A stretch of 64,000 nt of DNA from Pezicula radicicola (GCA_003008705.1 PDUO01000021.1:250766-314765); one strand, 5' to 3'; counted from the first letter of the stretch, positions 34,831-46,899 are shown. Translations and numbers: made by a program. Notes: a model not told the origin generated them from the letters alone.

Positions 34831-35146
34831 GTATATACTAGTTTTCTTTCTTGGGTGTGAAGACGTATGTTGGTGGTTGTAAGCATAATTAAGGATCGAT
34901 CGGACACTCTATTCGCTCTACCAACTAGTTTTATTCCATACCCCTGGCGGCAATTTCGCCTGGCGCTTAGGTATTATCCAGCACGTCCAAGCCTATCAAT
35001 AAGAACCAACACAGTCCTCAAATCCTTAAACCGTGCTCTCATCATTTATACTATATGCCCTTCTCTACTTCTCTATATCCGCACAATACCCACATCATAC
35101 GCTTGTAATAGAGCATTCCAAAAATCACACGCACTACGATTTCACA
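34831..35146. other. Short intergenic spacer
   Basis: 3' flank of the metallo-beta-lactamase-like gene and promoter of the APH-like gene. No feature seen. Confidence 0.4.
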
Positions 35147-36703
35147 ATGGACGACGATATGCAGGAATACGACAATGTTGCATGGGATAGAGACGACGAG
35201 ATCTATGAGAAAGCTGTGCTCAACCTTCGAAAATATACGACCTGTTCGAAACTGGAGAGTCTCACTTCAAAAAAGTGTGGGCAGCATGCCATCATGAACG
35301 GACCCTTGAGAATCGGCGGCTACAACGCGATCTATACAATGAAGTTCGAAGACTCTTCTCTTGACGATGTTGTCATCAGAGTTCCTATTTATGGCTCAAT
35401 CAAATTTCCTGAGGAAAAGACTATCGCTGAAGTGGCAACTATGAAGTTTCTCCAAGAGAAAACCAACATCTCCGTCCCTACAGTCTTACACTACGGGCTT
35501 TCACATCAAGATCCTAATACTGGTGCCTTCATTATCATGTCACACATTCCAAACAATGGAAGCCTATCAGAAGCTCTGAATGATCCCCTTGTCAAAGAGG
35601 GTGATCCTCATATTTTGAATCAATTTATCCCCTTGGAAAAGCTCTTAAACCTCTACACTCAAATGGCTCGAAATATCCTCGAACTCTCTCAGCACTACTT
35701 CCCACGCATTGGATCTCTGCTACTAGACCCTGAGACCAAGTCTTACACGGTATCAACACGACCACTTTCAGTGAACATGAACCAAAGTATTCGCCTATCC
35801 AACATTCCGGCTTCTGTCCTTCCACCCATCGATAAGACCTATACCACTGCCGACGAATGGTATGTTGAATTAGCAAAGATGCATTTCACACAGCTAGTCT
35901 TTCAACATAATGACTTAGTTCATAACGCTGATGACTGTCGGAATAAATACCTCTCTCGCCTACTCTTCTTGAAACTAGCTCAAGCAGGAAAACTTTCCAT
36001 CTTTGGATTCAGGGACGATGACTGGTCTGCACAATCCAAATCTTACAAGTCAAGCACAAGGCTACTGCCAGCACCGCCCAAAACAGGTAGTTTTAACCTA
36101 TGGTGCGACGACCTCCGTGCCGGAAACGTCCTGTTAGATGAGAACGACAAGGTTGTCTCTTTGATCGACTTCGAGTTCGCTTATGTAGCGCCTCGACAAT
36201 TTGCGCTAGATCCTCCATGGTGGTTACTCCTTGAGCAGCCAGAGCGATGGGATGATGGGATTGAGTCTTGGACCAGAATTTATAACGAGAGAGTGGAAGT
36301 GTGGTTCAATGGCATGGAAGAGGCTGAGAAGGAAGTTGGAAGCAAAGAAAATTTAGCTATGTATATGAGGGAAAGTTGGGAGACAGGCAGATTCTGGATA
36401 AATTATGCAGCGAGGAAGAGTTGGGCATTTGATAGTATCTATTGGAAGTACTTGGATGAGAGGTTCTTTGGTGTCAGAGAGAATGAGACAGGTGATTCTT
36501 GTGAAAGATGGGAAACGAGGGTAGGGATCTTGAGTCCTGAGGAAAAGGAGGCTATGGAAAGGTTTGTGGAGAGGAAGATGGATGAGGGAAATGAGAGGAT
36601 TCTTGTGGACTGGGAGCCGGAAGAGGCGAGGGAGCGATTGATGGAGGTGTTGAGAGGTTGTCAAGAGGTAGGGGGTATGATGGAGGCTCTAAATTTGGTA
36701 TAA
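35147..36703 (+). CDS. Aminoglycoside-phosphotransferase-like (APH-fold) protein, 518 aa
   Basis: A single exon. I chose the ATG at 35147 (MDDDMQ), just before the conserved part, over an in-frame upstream ATG at about 35033. The protein has a kinase-like fold of the APH/choline kinase group common as expanded families in fungi: an N-lobe GGYNAIYTMKF with VVIRVPIYG, then E-x-ATMKFLQEKTNI. The catalytic loop is LWCDDLRAGNVLLD, and the metal site is LIDFEFAY followed by the fungal-family signature PPWWLLL. The canonical H-x-D-x4-N has Cys in place of the usual His, as is frequent in this fungal group. Asp and Asn are kept. Substrate unknown; aminoglycosides are not implied. No introns or breaks. 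Confidence 0.85.
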   Translation: MDDDMQEYDNVAWDRDDEIYEKAVLNLRKYTTCSKLESLTSKKCGQHAIMNGPLRIGGYNAIYTMKFEDSSLDDVVIRVPIYGSIKFPEEKTIAEVATMKFLQEKTNISVPTVLHYGLSHQDPNTGAFIIMSHIPNNGSLSEALNDPLVKEGDPHILNQFIPLEKLLNLYTQMARNILELSQHYFPRIGSLLLDPETKSYTVSTRPLSVNMNQSIRLSNIPASVLPPIDKTYTTADEWYVELAKMHFTQLVFQHNDLVHNADDCRNKYLSRLLFLKLAQAGKLSIFGFRDDDWSAQSKSYKSSTRLLPAPPKTGSFNLWCDDLRAGNVLLDENDKVVSLIDFEFAYVAPRQFALDPPWWLLLEQPERWDDGIESWTRIYNERVEVWFNGMEEAEKEVGSKENLAMYMRESWETGRFWINYAARKSWAFDSIYWKYLDERFFGVRENETGDSCERWETRVGILSPEEKEAMERFVERKMDEGNERILVDWEPEEARERLMEVLRGCQEVGGMMEALNLV

Positions 36704-38351
36704 GTAGATGAAATGAAATGATATCGAGGTAGCATTGCTATCGTACGAACTGGTTTACAAGAGATCATTTTAGATTCCCAAACCCAAGCGCCGTGGAAAT
36801 ATTAGCGTTAATACTTTCATAGCTTCCCTACGAATCTCCCTATTCACATGCAGGATTTCTCAAACTTTGTATATAACAGCCATCTCATTGAGAGGCGACT
36901 CCATATTCGTGTTCCGAGCTGTACCGTTGATAAATTCTAAAGAGACTACTCTCCCATCATTCAAAGTTGTCAGCCTGATGATTATCGCTCTAATTTCTAG
37001 TGGTAAGTCCGGAAAGAAAGTGGATTCCTCAAGGAATAATCGGGATGTCTAGGTAACTGGTCGTATGAGATGATCATTTGTCATGGGTATATCAACCAAC
37101 TAAAGCTCTTCTGCGTTCTCGAAGATATCTACGAGTGGGTTGGCATGGAAAGAGCTTTTGGTTCCAAAAATTCTGAAAGGCTGTTACCCTATCTCGCTAG
37201 ATGTTCTTGATAGATGGCCCACATTTCCTGCTTTTTGGCGAGATAGTCTTGTACGTTTTCCTTCATTCTTTTCTTAGTGGTTTAAAACCCCAGTGAGATA
37301 TCCGCGGTTCGTTCTTCCAGCTTATGCTTTATGGACTTTGTGATATATCCTCGTCATGTGATAAGTCAGACCCAATCTTGGGCTTAATCGCCAATGGAAG
37401 ATTAGTTAAAGTGACCATTCTCAAATACGTAATATTTGCTTTGACAGTGACTTTTTGGCTATAAATCTAGTTTTCGGGTTACCGCTATAGTTGGGTCGCT
37501 ATGGGTATATTTGGTAAACTCTCGAAAGGCTTTATGCGTGACAGCAACACGGAAATGGCGGGAAAAGATCTATGTATATTTTGCGAAATGGACAGGAGAA
37601 CAATATTAGTACTGTACTTAGTGGGTGCTAAATTGATTTTCCACTGAAAACCCATCTACTGATGAAATAGAGGGCACTAAAAATGTGGACAGTTCCTTCT
37701 AACTCAAATGGCTCAAGCTAGTACTAGGCTCTATTATGAAGTCATTCCAAGTTAGCTAGAAATTCATTTGCAAGTTTCTAGAAGACCTTAACCTTTCTAT
37801 TGATTATTATTTATCATGCCTTGATTGGCGCTGCTTCCCAAAAATCAAATTTTTTAGAGTGCCTCGGCGAGTTGAGATTTAAACTAGTAACAGAGAAAGG
37901 ATGGAATAGTATTTATGCTCTTGACAGAATTCTTTCAAATTTTGCTAATAAATAGGGATATTGTATTCGTACGTCATGGCCCCATATTAGAACTGAGAAA
38001 GTTGTTACGCTAACTACTAATATTGATTAGAACTTTGCTAGCCTTCTAGTGAAATGGATCATAGCCCTAAAGGCAACGACCCTGGATTTGAAAATGGACT
38101 GTATCTAAACGAAGACTAACTAGTTGATAAAATTTTCAGTTCAAACAGTAACAGAGCTAATAATTCAGTTCCAGACTAAGAACCCACAGCAGTATATAAC
38201 AAGACAACACCTCTCGCACAACATCCTCTAAACCAAAACCAAAGCCAAAACCAAAACTCCACAACATCTTGCCTCCCAATCAAAAAATCAACAAGACCAT
38301 AGAAATCTGCCTATCGTTGCAAACTTCATCATCGACAAAATCAGCAGAACA
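36704..38351. other. Intergenic (1.6 kb), AT-rich
   Basis: No ORF of note. The leader just before the next gene has an aaccaaa/agccaaa repeat at about 38231-38262. Confidence 0.4.
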
Positions 38352-39254
38352 ATGCGTCCTAACGCTACTGTGAATAGGGATCAACGAGCCAACCGGACAA
38401 GACAACAAGTAGCACGTCGAGCAGCAACTCATGCAATCTACCATTCTTATTTCTATCCAGTCGACGGATTATCTGACATGCTTCAAAACGCAGCTCTCAC
38501 TTCGAATCAAGAACATCGGGATGAAACAACAAACGCAAGCTCCAGCTCCAATTACCAACGAAATCATCCTCTCGATTTCGGGCTTATGACTTCAACCCAA
38601 CAACCTGGTGCATCAAGCAAGAACTTGATGCCTGCTTCTTCTTCTTCTTCCATTTCAAGAACAATACATAGGCCAGCGAGGTCGAATTACAAAATTGAAA
38701 AGCGAAGCATTCACCCCGCTCTCCAATCTCTTTACCTCGTTGCTCAAGCTGAAAGAATGTCGGGAAAACCACCCGACAAATTACTTGATCAATTAATCAG
38801 TAAATTAAGCAATATTAATTTATCACCAACACAAGATCAAACCGAGTCCAGAACCAATGTCAAACTTTCCTCCAATGCTAGACGTCTCATCGACGAATAC
38901 AAGACCAACAGTGAAGACTGTAGAAGCGAAGCTATAAATATAGAGTTCAAACCACTTCAGCAATTTGTGCACAGAGAAAATGAGGATATAGAGATGGTAA
39001 ATACTATCAACTGCGGTAGTATCAAGTGTCCTTGCAAGAATCCTAGTTCTTTCTGTAGGTTCGCTAAGCCAGTTAAAAGGGCGAGTAAGAGCGAGGACTT
39101 TTCGAAGGTACATGAGGATGAGAGCGAGAAGATGCATCTCATGGAAAATATGGAGCATATGGAGGGTATGGAAGGTCAGGAGGTTGAGGAGGATGTTAGT
39201 ATGGAAGATGGTTTTGATATGTCTGCTCTATCAGAAGCGTTGCCTTCGCGGTGA
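38352..39254 (+). CDS. Unknown 300-aa protein, Ser-rich with a Cys cluster and acidic Met-rich tail
   Basis: A single exon from ATG; I do not recognise a family. It starts with a basic, Arg/Gln-rich helix (about 6-27). A helical central part follows (HPALQSLYLVAQAERMSG, about 120-137, then LLDQLISKLSNI). A compact cysteine cluster, CGSIKCPCKNPSSFC, sits at about 223-237 and is followed by a basic FAKPVKRASK stretch. It ends in an acidic Met/Glu tail with repeats of HMEGMEG type. The Cys spacing C-x4-C-x-C-x6-C could bind a metal ion; this is inference. Codon use and length make it a likely gene, probably lineage-specific. Confidence 0.6.
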   Translation: MRPNATVNRDQRANRTRQQVARRAATHAIYHSYFYPVDGLSDMLQNAALTSNQEHRDETTNASSSSNYQRNHPLDFGLMTSTQQPGASSKNLMPASSSSSISRTIHRPARSNYKIEKRSIHPALQSLYLVAQAERMSGKPPDKLLDQLISKLSNINLSPTQDQTESRTNVKLSSNARRLIDEYKTNSEDCRSEAINIEFKPLQQFVHRENEDIEMVNTINCGSIKCPCKNPSSFCRFAKPVKRASKSEDFSKVHEDESEKMHLMENMEHMEGMEGQEVEEDVSMEDGFDMSALSEALPSR

Positions 39255-39862
39255 TGTGTTCTTGCTCTTATGGAGTTATGATATTACGCTCTCATCCGGG
39301 TGTGTATTTTGGAGGGTATTTAAGTAAATTGTTTATGGGATGGAGGAATTTATATTTCGTAATTTGTAACTGAAATGAGCTCTGGAGTTAACATTTTCTT
39401 GAAAGAAATGTTAGGCGAAGAGATGTTTCATGTATATCGCGGAATGAGGAAGACCGTTTCCTTAATTTGATTAGTACTTATTTGGATGGAATGGTACAAT
39501 GTAAATTATTTGGAGAAAAAAACTCCCATGTCTTGTCGGATAGTTTGTCGCTTATAGGGCCATTTTTACCTAGTCATAAAATTGCCTGTGCTAAACCGCC
39601 GCACACTAAGGGGTAAGATTACAAATAAGCTGCTGTGACAAGACACAAACTACAGAGTGTTATTGACTTCAATTCGAATCCAAAATAAAAGCCGGCCTTA
39701 CAAAGTGTGGTTATATTTAATGATTCTAACAAATGAAATAGTATTTAAAAAATTCTTCTAGTGAAATAATAAGGTCAAAATATATAGTTTTTTAGACAAT
39801 ATAAATTATACTATCTACTTTTCTAATCTAGTAGTATCATTTTATAAGCAAGGACCATCTTC
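39255..39862. other. Intergenic, AT-rich
   Basis: Convergent 3' flanks of the unknown protein and the RING-like gene. No feature seen. Confidence 0.4.
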
Positions 39863-40468
39863 CTACTCCTTTCTCAGAACACAGGTACATTGACGTAGTC
39901 TAGAATTTTGTTGTCTTTCGATAAAATCCTCAACTTCTGTTACGTAGGAACTAGCACGAGCTAGCCACGAGCTATAACCTGATATTTTCTTCTCAAAGGT
40001 CCTAACCTGAATCACCAGTTCGGTAAGAAGCTGATGAATAAATAACATATCTTTAGGAACGTCTCCCCGAAAATGATCCTTAGGAATAATTGCTTCGTTT
40101 TCCTCCGTCCATCCCATTGCAGAAAGACGGAATCCTAGCTCTTGAACTCTATCCAATAACTCTATCTTCTCTTTTTGAACTTTTGCTACTTCTTCTGTTA
40201 TCCAGGTTTGGTTGCTCCCATAGCCTTTGAATGTGTGACGAAGTGCTTTTATTTCACTGCGACAGGTTGGACAATTTAGTCTTCCGTACTGGATCCAGCC
40301 TTTGATGCAGTAGAGGCCGAATATGTGATTGCAAGGACTCGTGAATGCTAGCTTTGTGATTTGTGTGCGACATATGGAACAGTTTGGAAGTGTATTGGCG
40401 CCTTCTGAATGGGAATTCTCGGAAACGGGGTGTGGGGTAGAACAGGTTCGCACTTTGGCTTGTTCCAT
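39863..40468 (-). CDS. RING-type zinc finger protein missing one ligand, 201 aa
   Basis: A single exon from ATG. The RING region spans residues 30-69: C30-x2-C33, C46-x-H48, C54 and C66-x2-C69 (CSIC, CNH, YC, CPTC). The position that normally carries a Cys/His two residues after H48 is Gly51 (CNHIFGLYC). Hydrophobic core and the Trp of RING E3 ligases (GW, 58) are kept. A long helical segment follows (about 95-115, KVQKEKIELLDRVQELGFRL) and a second near 140-190, likely coiled coil. The RING class normally recruits E2 enzymes for ubiquitination. With one zinc site incomplete, activity may be reduced. The frame is intact and no transmembrane segment is seen. Confidence 0.8.
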   Translation of the reverse strand: MEQAKVRTCSTPHPVSENSHSEGANTLPNCSICRTQITKLAFTSPCNHIFGLYCIKGWIQYGRLNCPTCRSEIKALRHTFKGYGSNQTWITEEVAKVQKEKIELLDRVQELGFRLSAMGWTEENEAIIPKDHFRGDVPKDMLFIHQLLTELVIQVRTFEKKISGYSSWLARASSYVTEVEDFIERQQNSRLRQCTCVLRKE

Positions 40469-41465
40469 AGTTGCTTGAGCTTTTGGATTTTTGGAATGCG
40501 GATTTGTTTAGCTGTAGTTTGATTTTTCCTGTCTGGTGAGGTGAGAGGAGAGCCTTTACTATTTTTATAATCTGTGATTTCGTGAAAATTCCTTATAGGC
40601 CGAAGTAGTGCACTAAGTATTGGTGATGTTTTAGACACCCACAAATGGATCTAAAGTACTCCGTCTCGCTTAGTGCCGCGCCAGTCCCCCCTTTTCTCGT
40701 CTAAGAGATACCTAGTACATGGCAACGTGCTTGTAAAACTTTATTTAGTATCTAAAGAAATCAAGAATTATTCCATAGAATACTATCACTATCACGTGCT
40801 TATATCTAAGAGGATAATAGTTACATAGAGGCATAGTAACTCACTTGACTTAAGTATTTGATTCAAAGCTGGTTTGAACAGATTGAATGAAAAAAAGTAC
40901 CGAAGTTTTAGTCTTGAAATGTGGATTCTTGCGTTCCAAAAAAATCCTAGTTGTATTTTAGTTCTATATGGAAATAGGCACGGCGACAAGAAAACTGTAA
41001 GATTATCTCTGTAGAAGACACCTCGAAACTTTAATGAGGTTTTAATTCTTGCTAGGGCTATTAAATATGGTTGAACTTTTATGGCATATCTATGCCTACT
41101 GACCCGAATGTCCACTGAGTATGCCTCCATACCAACCGATCCATCACACCCTTGGCCCTGCTATTTAATGCGCACTCATCGCGGTGCTTAGCTACCATAA
41201 TTATACATGTCCCCTTGACTAAATGAGCTAAAGATATATTTAGTTCTTTTTCTGTCCCGTACCACCAAGTATGCTGGAAAAGAGCAGCAATATGAACGAG
41301 TCCGGACTTAATAATAGGTGGAAGGCTTGGCTCTGGAACCCAGGGCATAGCCCGAAAGGCGTATGTTAAGTCGAGATCCATGGCTACCACGGATTTTCGA
41401 GAGATACTACCTGAGGCTAGCGCAGTCAAAATCGTATCATTAATCCTTCATAGCGGTAACAGAGA
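40469..41465. other. Intergenic, with a possible small minus-strand ORF
   Basis: Mostly AT-rich. A minus-strand ORF from ATG at 41381 to 41079 (100 aa) reads coding-like sequence (WWYGTEKELNISLAHLVKG, MVAKHRDECALNSRAKGVM) without a recognisable family. It could be a gene remnant. I do not annotate it as a gene. Confidence 0.3.
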
Positions 41466-43227
41466 TTATTTCATAGAGCTTGGTGGGCTTGTTGGGGTAA
41501 GCTCTATATTATCCTCTGTATATATTATCGAGTTTTTTGCCATGTTCATCTCTGTATCCCGCGGCGTCTCGTCTCCACGAAGTAGCGTAGCGCCTCTGCC
41601 ACTGTTTTGTTCTTTCCCCGTGAGTCTGCTGTTCAGTCTCGGACTTGGATCCCATGGCGGTCTGCTACTCTTACTCGTTGGCTGGCTACCTGGGAAGAGC
41701 TTGGGGAAGTACTGGACAAGTAAAGGCCTTATTGATAAGAGGCAAACGCAGATAACGGCGGAATAAACTTCAATGATTGACCATATTGTCATATCCACGT
41801 CGGCCCCTACCCTTCTAGTCAGACTGGAGCTGTAGCAGGAAGTAAACTGACTGATGAGGGCGACTTACAGGTGAGATCGACGTCGCTGCTAAACTGTACT
41901 ATGTACTTCAAGCGGATCATACTGGTAATGCACGCGCTAGAACATAGGACATAGGTAAGTAGCACTCCAGAAAGAATTATATAGGAAGAAATACTCACAA
42001 AGAGCCTACACTAAACATAAAAATCAACGCAAGTTTCTTCCGCAAAGTCGTTTTAAGTCCCCTTAGTTGGCTGATTGGGAGCAATATGATGATGATGTCT
42101 TCAATGATACTTAGAATGGCACCTGAATAAATGATCGCCACTAGATTGGCGCGCCTCCCAGATATACTTGTATCCCAAATTGCTTTCACAGGGACGCACT
42201 GAAATGTGACAGCAAAGAAGAAAGCAACCAGATGTATTATCATCCAGACTATCGATATCTTCGTAACTCGCTGGAACGTTATGTCTGGAAAGATGCGTAG
42301 GTAGAGTATGAGCATCGAGATTTTCGCAGCGGGATGCACGATGGCGTAGAAAATCTGAGAGACATAGTAGATCTGGCTTCATATTAGGATCCTTCTCGTA
42401 TGCCTCGAGGCGGGCTACGGGTACGTACCTCTCGTAGAAGGGGAATATTTTCAGGCGGGATTGTATAAAAGTGTTTTCCGAAACCATTTGTCGCATCTAA
42501 ATGTCATGGTCAGTGTCTTCACTCACCCAAATCCAAGGGTATCGCATCATACTTAAAATTGGGAAGACGGCCATCGGTACCAGCAGAAGCTGAAATATCA
42601 ACCCGTCAGCATCTCGGCCTGAGTCTCTGCAACGGAATACTCACTGAACATAAAAGCACCAGCCAATCATCCCACCATAGACTATGTGAGATTAAACACC
42701 GTGAAAGGAGGCGCAGAATAATTATCGGGAATGTAATAATTGATGTAGCAACTACACACTGGATGATTTCACCGCTGCGAGAGGGCTGAGGTATGCCTTC
42801 GCATATGTCTTGTTGGGCGACTATTGTAGCGACTATGTACTTGTTAGTTGCTCAGACCAATTGAGAGGGAGTAGGCACAATGGAGCGTGTAGAAGGTACA
42901 TACTTGCTTGTTCAGTAACATTACATGAGTCTAGGACGCATATTGCAAGAGTTTCTTGCATTGTATCGTTTGTGCAAAGACAGGACCTTATGTCAACCAC
43001 TTCGCAATTGGCAGCGGTTAGTACGTTCAAAGAACATGTTGTCTACTCGAATAATTAGCAAGGCTTTTGTCATTCCTCCTAGTGTTGATACTAACAACGC
43101 ATGATGGTAGCTTCGCTAGGATAGTTAACAAGTCACTGCTTGATAGACCACTCGAAGAATTGTTCTGAGCAGCAACGGCACAGAGCAAAGTAGCACCGGC
43201 CAACAGTTCTCGCCAAGACAATTTCAT
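41466..43227 (-). CDS. CFEM-domain 7TM receptor, PTH11-like
   Basis: Eight exons: 43096-43227, 42904-43042, 42645-42832, 42553-42589, 42429-42496, 41999-42372, 41869-41936 and 41466-41806. Seven introns of 53-71 nt all preserve frame, giving 448 aa. A signal peptide (LLAGATLLCAVAAQ) leads into a CFEM domain with eight cysteines (LPSC-x3-C, ANC, RSCLC, AIC, DSC, DIC). Seven hydrophobic segments follow, with the fungal rhodopsin-like signatures WWDDW, NGFGKHFYTIPPENI, HPAAKISMLILYLRIF, TFQCVPVKAIWD, and YSGAILSIIEDIIIILLPI. A hydrophilic Ser/Pro tail follows. PTH11-like receptors sense host or surface cues, and CFEM modules bind heme or iron-related ligands in some proteins. No break is seen; exon 4 is only 37 nt. 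Ligand unknown. Confidence 0.92.
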
Positions 43228-44430
43228 CTTGTAACGTACACTGCAAGTTCATCAAGTTGCTGAGAGCTGTGATTGGAATCTTATAAGGACGATGATTAGC
43301 AAGGAATTACAGGTTCATCGTAAGTAGAATCTAAGATTTCCTTCGAACAGAGATGGAGTAGACGTTTCTGGTATGGTAGCTGGCGCCTATAGTGATGTAT
43401 TTATCGATATGGCTTGCTGGGCGCCCATGCATCATGTGTGTAATGTACGTGGTACACATTGGGCCTGGACTAATACCATAGTGGCCTTCCTTTTTTGGTA
43501 CGTGAGAAAACATCTTGTTCCTTAAATGTCTGACCTTGGAGATGACAGTTCATGGGTCATGCCTTACGATACTATAACTCACTAAAATATATACATGGGG
43601 CTAATAGCAATCCTCAATCTCACCCACTAGTTGACATGCAGATGTTGCTTTTGTGCATTGACCTTGTCAGGCGGATCGGCAATCGGGAAGGATCATGTCG
43701 ATCTGCACTACAGGGACACTCGTACCCTGAGGTCGCTTAAATAAAGGCTGGTCTTACTGTACACACCACCAACCAGGTTACATCATAGAACTTTTACTTT
43801 CCACACACTACAGTAGTATGGAAGGTACGGAGAGTACTTACAGGATCGCACAGGTCTCTTGTAAGGCTATAGATTGAGTAACTGATTCGAGACCAACGTC
43901 TCTAATAGAGGAAGGCTGCTAGAGCTTCAGAAGGCTACTAAGATTTTAGAAGTTCGCGTGCAGTATGTCGAGGCCTGCTCGCTTAGAACTTCTGCCCTAG
44001 ACTCGGCCAGCCCGGCAAGCTTCCTATAGGCTGTAGCTAGCCCTGGGACAGGTACTTCTGTACCACCACACCTGCATGCTCCCCCTTTATTGTACGGAAG
44101 CACATGGGTTAAGTATTGTTCCCTACTAAGTCAGTGCTAAGTTATACGCGCTATTTATCCTAGAAGTACAGATTGTTATTGGCCATTTTTGGTCGTTTAC
44201 GCCCCAAACAGTACTCACAGACGTTGCAAGGTACAGTACTTAACACATGTACCTCCGTACATAGTCCGGTCAGATGCGCACGAATCGAAACTTTAATACT
44301 TGAAAGAAAAAGGAATGATGCTGATGACGACGATAATCAGTTCATTGACTGTTGCAGGCCAAGAGGTCTATGCGGTATACTGAAACAAGTATCTTCCAAG
44401 CTTCAATAAGACCCCTAAAACTTCATTTTA
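43228..44430. other. Intergenic, promoter of the CFEM receptor and edge of a decayed block
   Basis: No gene recognised. A GC-richer stretch at about 43960-44110 interrupts AT-rich DNA and holds an imperfect hairpin (AGAAGTTC/GAACTTCT at about 43948-44000). GTACCTCCGTAC occurs at about 44250. Confidence 0.4.
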
Positions 44431-46210
44431 TAAGGGGACATAGAGAAGGAATATCCTTTGCTTAAACTACTTCTGTTAGAGTACAGCCACCCCTCTTCGA
44501 AATAGAGCCTAGGACCAAAACTCCTACTAGCAGTATAGTATTTAGAAGGAAGACTATTTAGAAAAAGAAAAAGAGCGCTATAAGCTTCTATCCCGAGCTT
44601 TCTAAAATTAAGTAATACCCTAATTCAAGGTTATTTTAAGAAGCTTACTATTAATCTATAAATATAATATAGTAGTAGATAGGGACTTACCTTATAAGAT
44701 ATATAAAACTTTATATAATACTCTTCTAATAATTTAATAACCTTCTAGTAATTAGTAATATTAATAACTTATAACTTACTACTAGTTTAAAGACTATCTT
44801 ATAATATTCTTCTCTAACTTTTTATAAGCTACTATAAGAAAGGTAGATATCTGAATATCTCTATTATTTTATATTAATAAAAGCTAAAAGTAAAGTATAT
44901 ACTTATACTAAGGATAAATAAATATTAAATTCAAGGTATATAATATAGATTATTATAAGGGTTCTTATATAGGTTATAGAAACTAATAAAAGCTTAACTC
45001 TACTAAAATAACTAATTAAGCCTTTGAATATAAGCCTCTTTCTTACTACTTTTTAACTTTAACTTTAATTTTAACTTTAACTTCCTTTAATATTATACTT
45101 CTAAATAGCCTTAATTATAGAGCCTCTGTATACCCTATAATATAATAACTCTATACTCTCTCGTGATACTCGATTATATATATAGACTCTCTTCTTTAAA
45201 GCTAGGTAGAACCTAGTATAGATCTATCTTTATATTAAGAACTATATACCTTGATAAGTATAATAGGCTCTCGAGTACTAACCTACTCCTTAAAAGTAAA
45301 GATATAGACGAAAGTCTCTCTTTAATACTCCTACTTAACGTTGTCTAGTTAAATAGGTTACCTCCTTATATATAAATCAATGAATTAAGTAGAAAGATAT
45401 ACCTAGTTATCTAAACTAGAATTATAAGGTTTATATAATTATAAGGGTACTTGAAATAAAGGGATATAGCTATTATATACCTTATTGAAAGCTAAATCTT
45501 ATATAATAATATATAGATAAGAGACTTCTATAGGTATAAGAATAAGTAAATTAGATATAGGAACAATAGTATAGGATCTTATAGACTAATAAGATATAAG
45601 TATAACCTAGAAAATATAACTATATAAGAGAGAAGATAACTTATAAGCCTAGTAAAGAGCTTCTTTCTAATTATATTAATCTAAAAGAATAAAGGAGGAT
45701 TAGTTAGATATTTTAGGGGAGTATCTCTAGCTATAGGAAAGGGCCTAGTTTCTTCTAGGAGAAGGCCTAGGGTAATATTTCCTTAGCTTTATACTATAAA
45801 TATATAGTACCTATTATATACTAATTTCTATAAGAAAACCAAGCCCGAGGTATATAATTACAACAGGATAGAGCTAGTGGATATAGAGTAAGGGCTATAA
45901 TTAAGTATCTAAAGGGACTAGGGATTAGGTCTATTACTTTCCCTTCTCTATCTCTTAATCTTAATCCTATTAAAGCTCTATAGAACCTAATAAAGGATTA
46001 TATTAAGAAGAAATATAGTATAATTTATAGGTCTTATCCTAGACTAAAAGAGGAAGTTCTAGAGACTTAGAATACTATCCCTAATAGTAAGGTAATTAAC
46101 TTAATTAAGTTAATACTAGATTATTATTAAGCTATAATAGATATAGAGGGTTGGTATATAAAATATTAGTATTTATAGTCTTAAATTCGACATCTATTTT
46201 ATATAGGAAT
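44431..46210 (+). mobile_element. RIP-degraded Tc1/mariner-like DNA transposon
   Basis: An abrupt 1.8-kb AT-rich block, poor in CpA and rich in TpA. From about 45860 to 46170 a plus-strand frame reads a recognisable DDE transposase 3' end: LQQDRASGYRVRAIIK, then LKGLGIRSITFPSLSLNLNP, then IKALxNLIKDYIKKKY. The typical SPDLNPIE box has become S-L-N-L-N-P-I-K. In-frame TAG/TAA occur where Trp and Gln would be expected (TGG and CAA/CAG). This fits C-to-T RIP on both strands. The N-terminal half is too decayed to read. Terminal inverted repeats were not found, so the ends are approximate, taken from the composition change. It is clearly inactive. Confidence 0.75.
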
Positions 46211-46899
46211 ACTAAGAAATTCGATGTAAAAGCAGCGTCTGTAAGTAGTGGGTTTGTGTAGGGGCCATGAATTTAACGTTTATTCATCCTCAGTACGAGT
46301 ACGGGGAAGGGTACGTGGTGACGTGCCAATGAAAGTTAAAATTCCGTGCCCCTCACCAGCATTCCCTCAGTCGTAGACCACCACTCACAATCCGACTCGG
46401 AATCAGAGAGGAGCATCATCAAGCGATTGATCACTGAAATGGAAAAACATCACTTTAATTCAGGCTAAAGGCGATACACAGCTAATCGGCTAAGGGAGGT
46501 ACAACCACCCTCTGGTCGTCTATGTCGGGAATAATATGATGAATTAACTGAATTGAAGCTATTCAGATGTGGGGTTGCCACACCACATATAAGACTAAAT
46601 AGAGTTCCCGAATATTCCGGTGCCCAGAGCCTATTCGCAGCACCATTTCTGATAGTCTAGAGTGCTAGTGATGTCGACGACAACGGAAATGCGATGAAAC
46701 AAAGTCTGTCTGGCGAGTGTGAGCAATATCAGAGAATATATCAGTATGGGCCTGATCGCGGGGAAGCAAGTGTAGCAAGCCATTCTCGAAAGCACGCTTT
46801 GAAATCTTGGTACCGCAAGACGAGACAATTGTCCGCGTATAGTACTGTCGCACCTCCATAGTAAGTTCTACTTTCGGAACATGCTGAACTGCGCTGATT

